NCBI GenBank assembly: GCA_046336655.1
Contig: JBKDGH010000052.1
Coordinates: forward strand, 1 to 26,136
Length of the DNA stretch: 26,136 nucleotides
Reading direction: 5' to 3'
DNA from: CANGTU01 sp046336655
GTDB taxonomy: Bacteria > Bacteroidota > Bacteroidia > Flavobacteriales_D > Sanyastnellaceae
Of the stretch, positions 22,988-26,136 are shown piece after piece. A program made the translations under genes and the position numbers. Position 1 is the first letter of the stretch. Each line of letters opens with the position of its first letter. A model generated the notes under the pieces. The model did not search any database. It worked only from the letters and a program-made list of their open reading frames with translations, and had not been told where the DNA came from.

Positions 22988-25294
22988 ATGAGCTATCGCA
23001 CTTCATATTGGTTTAGCTGCATGCTTCTGGGTATGGCGGCATTATGTCAGCCGTTCATGCTTCATGGTCAGCGTGTGGGCGTAGTATTAAGCGGTGGCGG
23101 TGCTACTGCGCTTGCTCACGTGGGCTTTCTGAGAGTCCTTGAGGAAAATGATATTCCGGTGGATTATATCGGAGGTACCAGCATGGGAGCGGTTATTGCC
23201 GCTATGTATGCGAGCGGATACTCAGTGGCTGAGATTGATTCTATAGTGCATTCGGAAGAATTCATTCTGATGGCGGACGGGGAAATAGGGGATGGGTACA
23301 AGTACTACTATTCCCAGATGGATCCCACTGCGGAGATGGGAACCATCAAGTACAGTGAGGGTGGATTCATCACGAACGCAATACCCACCAATCTGATTAA
23401 TCCCGTATTGCTCGACTGGAAATTCATGGAGAGTTTCAGTGGGGCTGATGCGGCAAGTGATTACAAGTTCGATCAACTGATGATTCCATTCCGCTGCATT
23501 GCGGCTGATGTGGCGTCCAAGCGGAAAGTGGTATTCCGGGACGGCCCGCTCAGCATAGCGGTCAGGGCTTCCATCACCTATCCGTTCTACCTTCCTGCAC
23601 GTCGTGTGAATGGTGCGCTGCTCTTCGACGGAGGGATCTACAACAATTTTCCGGCAGATATCATTTACAAGGAATTTCTTCCTGATGTGATTCTGGGATG
23701 CAACGTGTCCGAAGATGCACTTCAGCCGGATGAGGATGATCTCATATCTCAGCTTCAGAGTATGATTCTCTTTCGCGATGAAGAGCAGACGCTTTGCGAG
23801 CAAATGCTTGTGGTGCGTCCATCGATCAACGACATCGGCACGTTCGATTTTGATCAGCTTGACGCAGCCGTTAGAGCTGGTTACCTGTCAACCCTCTCCA
23901 AAATGAGTGAAATTTCGCAGCTCGTTGAACGGAGAGTCACACTGGAAGAGAAAACCGCTGAACGCACAGCATTTAGGGCGAAGTGTCCGCCATTGCAGTT
24001 TGATGAAATTCTCATCAGTGGACTTGACCGCAGTCAGCGGGGCTATGTCCGCAAACTGATTGGGGGAAAGCCCGGACTTTTCACTGCGGAGGACATCAAG
24101 GTTCCTTATTTCAGGATTTTCTCGGATGATAAAATTCACTCCCTGTATCCCGAGGCACAGTTCAAAAAGCAGCAGGGTACCTACCGTCTTCTGCTGGATG
24201 TAAAGAAGGAAAAGGATCTCTTTATTTCGTTCGGCGGCAATTTTTCCTCCCGCTCCATCAATACAGGATTTGTGGGTCTGCGTTATAACTTGTTCGGCCG
24301 CACGGCAGCGACTCTCGAAGCAAATAGTTACTTCGGACGCTTTTACGGGTCCATTCACGCAGGACTTCGCTGGGATATTTCAACCAGAAAACGCATGCCG
24401 GTGGCCTTTCAGGCTTCATTCACTCAAAATCGCTGGGATTATTACCGCAGTCTGTCGTTCTTTTTTGAAGATGTGAAGCCCTCTTTTATTCTCCTGAATG
24501 AACGCGTCGGCACTTTAGCGTTTACCCTGCCCGCAGGCAACAAGGGAAAAGTACGAGCGGATGCATCTTATGCCTATCAGTTCGATCAGTACTATCAGAC
24601 GCGTCAGTTTCTGTCCGTCGATACAGCTGATCAAACCGATTTCGACGCATGGATTTTCCGGATCACCTGGGAGCGGAATACACTTAACCGGAGGCAATAC
24701 GCGAGTCGGGGATCGTACGTCAACGCAAGTCTGAAATGGGTCAGCGGCGTTGAAACCACATTGCCGGGGAGCACATCTGCCATTCGCGATACCACACGAA
24801 CACCTCATCAGTGGCTGGTCGGGCGTTTTACGTGGCAAAACCATTTTTTCAAACGGGGGCCATTCAGCATGGGTTTGCTTGTGGAGGGAGTGGCGAGCGA
24901 CATGAGCTTCTTTCTGAATTATGTATCCACCGCGATCGTTGCACCTTCCTTTCAGCCAATCCCGGAGAGCAGGACGTTTTTCATGCCACAGTTTCGCGCG
25001 CACAATTATGTGGCGGGTGGGTTAAGTCTGATTTTGGAGCTGAGTAAAAACCTTGACTTAAGGGCTGAAGGTTATGGCTTCAATGCGTTTGGAAGAATCC
25101 TTTCCGGACCCAATCAGGAGGCGGTGTATAATTACAATCTTCAGCCGTTCTTTATCGGAAGCAGCAGCCTTGTCTTCCATTCTCCGATTGGTCCGGTGAG
25201 TATCGCTGCCAATTTCTACGACCAGAAGGAGGAGCCATGGAGTGTCCTGTTCAATTTCGGATACCTCATCTTTAACCGCTCTGCCCGCGACTGA
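22988..25294 (+). CDS. Patatin-like phospholipase fused to an outer-membrane barrel
   Basis: This 768-aa protein has a signal peptide (about 1-28, ending near MLHGQ). The patatin domain (about 29-330) has the glycine-rich loop LSGGGATALAHVG, the nucleophile elbow GGTSMG with S65, and the second dyad residue in LLFDGGIYNNFP (D214). A POTRA-like segment (about 332-400, FDEILISGLDRSQRGYVRKL) leads into a C-terminal region of alternating strands (about 400-768, FISFGGNFSSRSINTGFVGL; LFNFGYLIFN), which looks like an Omp85/BamA-type barrel. The layout resembles the type Vd PlpD autotransporters and their Bacteroidota relatives. It probably acts on phospholipids at or outside the outer membrane. The loop reads GGGATA where GGGxKG or GGGxRG is usual. 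It has no operon partner. Confidence 0.88.
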   Translation: MSYRTSYWFSCMLLGMAALCQPFMLHGQRVGVVLSGGGATALAHVGFLRVLEENDIPVDYIGGTSMGAVIAAMYASGYSVAEIDSIVHSEEFILMADGEIGDGYKYYYSQMDPTAEMGTIKYSEGGFITNAIPTNLINPVLLDWKFMESFSGADAASDYKFDQLMIPFRCIAADVASKRKVVFRDGPLSIAVRASITYPFYLPARRVNGALLFDGGIYNNFPADIIYKEFLPDVILGCNVSEDALQPDEDDLISQLQSMILFRDEEQTLCEQMLVVRPSINDIGTFDFDQLDAAVRAGYLSTLSKMSEISQLVERRVTLEEKTAERTAFRAKCPPLQFDEILISGLDRSQRGYVRKLIGGKPGLFTAEDIKVPYFRIFSDDKIHSLYPEAQFKKQQGTYRLLLDVKKEKDLFISFGGNFSSRSINTGFVGLRYNLFGRTAATLEANSYFGRFYGSIHAGLRWDISTRKRMPVAFQASFTQNRWDYYRSLSFFFEDVKPSFILLNERVGTLAFTLPAGNKGKVRADASYAYQFDQYYQTRQFLSVDTADQTDFDAWIFRITWERNTLNRRQYASRGSYVNASLKWVSGVETTLPGSTSAIRDTTRTPHQWLVGRFTWQNHFFKRGPFSMGLLVEGVASDMSFFLNYVSTAIVAPSFQPIPESRTFFMPQFRAHNYVAGGLSLILELSKNLDLRAEGYGFNAFGRILSGPNQEAVYNYNLQPFFIGSSSLVFHSPIGPVSIAANFYDQKEEPWSVLFNFGYLIFNRSARD

Positions 25295-25303
25295 AGAGTC
25301 GCG
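25286..25303 (+). terminator. Hairpin overlapping the stop codon of the patatin gene
   Basis: CGCGACT (25286-25292) and AGTCGCG (25297-25303) form a perfect 7-bp stem with the 4-base loop GAAG. The TGA stop at 25292-25294 lies at the stem-loop junction. No T-tract follows. Confidence 0.4.
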
Positions 25304-25334
25304 AATGCCTAATTTGGCCGAAGATTTCGGGAAT

Positions 25335-26136
25335 ATGGAGAAAATCAAGTTTGCAGTCATTGGCGCAGGCCACATCGGTAAGCGCCACGCAGAGATGGTG
25401 AGCCGTCATGAAGGTGCAGAACTCGTTGCGATGTGCGATCTGCGCTCAAGGCAAGAATGTGGAGTTGACGCTTCAGTCCCGTTCTACCAAAGCGTGGAAG
25501 AGATGTTCGCCGCAGTACCTGATTGCGATGTCGTGTGTGTATGCTCACCAAACGGACTGCACGCAGCCCACTCTCTTGCCGCACTCGAGGCCAGAAAGCA
25601 CGTGGTGGTAGAAAAGCCAATGGCGCTGACTAAAGCGGATTGTGAGAAGATCATCTACGCCTCACTCAATGTGCACAGGCAGGTGTTTTGTGTGATGCAG
25701 AATAGATACAGTCCGCCGAGCGAGTGGATCAAAGAAGTGATCGAGTCAGGCAGACTGGGCAAGATTTTCATGGTGAACATTGACTGCTTCTGGAACCGTG
25801 ATGAGCGCTATTACAAAAAGGGTGGCTGGAAGGGGACGCAGGAACTAGACGGCGGTACGCTGTTCACGCAGTTCTCGCACTTCATCGACATAATGTACTG
25901 GCTCTTCGGAGATGTGAGCAATATTCAGGTGCGTCTGCGTGATTTCAATCACGCGGGAATGACTGACTTTGAAGATTCCGGAATCGTGAGCTTCGATTTT
26001 GTAAATGGTGGAATTGGGTCACTGAACTTCTCTACATCCGTATTTGATGTGAACTTCGAAAGCAGCATGACGATAGTCGGGGAGAAGGGCACGGTAAAAA
26101 TCGGCGGACAGTACATGAATGAAGTGGTGTATTGCC
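25335..26136 (+). CDS. Gfo/Idh/MocA-family oxidoreductase (partial)
   Basis: The frame runs without a stop to the window end, so 267 residues are visible and the C-terminus is missing. The N-terminus is a Rossmann NAD(P)-binding start, KIKFAVIGAGHIGKRHAEMV. The family hallmark EKP follows in KHVVVEKPMALTKADCE (about 93-109). The second domain has QNRYSPPSEWIKEVIESGRL, GGWKGTQELDGGTLFTQFSH and FIDIMYWLFGDV, a pattern I associate with the WlbA/WbpB sugar-nucleotide dehydrogenase branch. Such enzymes oxidise UDP-N-acetylglucosaminuronate-type sugars for surface polysaccharides; that substrate is inferred. An in-frame ATG at 25305 would add ten residues (MPNLAEDFGN); ATG 25335 is favoured because it sits directly before the Rossmann start. 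Confidence 0.85.
   Translation, partial: MEKIKFAVIGAGHIGKRHAEMVSRHEGAELVAMCDLRSRQECGVDASVPFYQSVEEMFAAVPDCDVVCVCSPNGLHAAHSLAALEARKHVVVEKPMALTKADCEKIIYASLNVHRQVFCVMQNRYSPPSEWIKEVIESGRLGKIFMVNIDCFWNRDERYYKKGGWKGTQELDGGTLFTQFSHFIDIMYWLFGDVSNIQVRLRDFNHAGMTDFEDSGIVSFDFVNGGIGSLNFSTSVFDVNFESSMTIVGEKGTVKIGGQYMNEVVYC

Noticed and set aside
23222..23803. Minus-strand frame of 193 codons opposite the patatin gene
   Set aside because: It lies entirely within the patatin domain, whose catalytic motifs are on the plus strand. No promoter or motif supports it.

Overview
The window looks like a Bacteroidota chromosome segment, most likely Flavobacteriales-type. Three proteins carry the C-terminal domain used by the type IX secretion system (T9SS), and several genes have a Bacteroidota -7 promoter element (TAnnTTTG) a few bases before the ATG. 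No tRNA, rRNA, CRISPR array or insertion sequence was seen. No gene-free stretch exceeds 300 bases; the longest is 3083-3341.

Left part, 1-5389: an accessory, defence-rich region. It opens with the C-terminal part of a type IIG-like restriction-modification enzyme (cut by the window edge). An AbiGi-like abortive-infection protein follows. Next come a small gene broken by one in-frame stop, a small membrane protein, an unrecognised 171-aa protein and a small membrane-anchored exported protein. The part ends with a complete AbiEi/AbiEii-type (type IV) toxin-antitoxin pair that has its own promoter.

Middle part, 5439-7192: three minus-strand genes form a compact module of unknown function: an XRE-type DNA-binding protein, a coiled-coil protein and a small putative zinc-binding protein. 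Upstream of the XRE gene is a symmetric array of four identical 10-bp half-sites, which looks like an autoregulatory operator.

Housekeeping block, 7235-11073: a SdiA-regulated-type lipoprotein, a YceI-family protein, asparaginyl-tRNA synthetase (asnS) and an orphan LolD/MacB-type ABC ATPase. A 44-bp degenerate copy of the asnS 3' end lies 750 bp from the real one, on the far side of yceI.

Surface block, 11195-19607: three tandem paralogous secreted proteins. Each has a signal peptide, a choice-of-anchor-L-type domain, a Calx-beta-like domain, a variable number of about 80-aa Cys-containing Ig-like repeats (about 7, 6 and 2) and a T9SS type B C-terminal domain. They are probably cell-surface or secreted adhesins.

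Right part, 19615-26136: gpmI overlapping an orphan sensor histidine kinase on the minus strand, then on the plus strand a metal/cobalamin-receptor-like protein without a signal peptide, a patatin phospholipase fused to an outer-membrane barrel, and a Gfo/Idh/MocA oxidoreductase cut by the window end.
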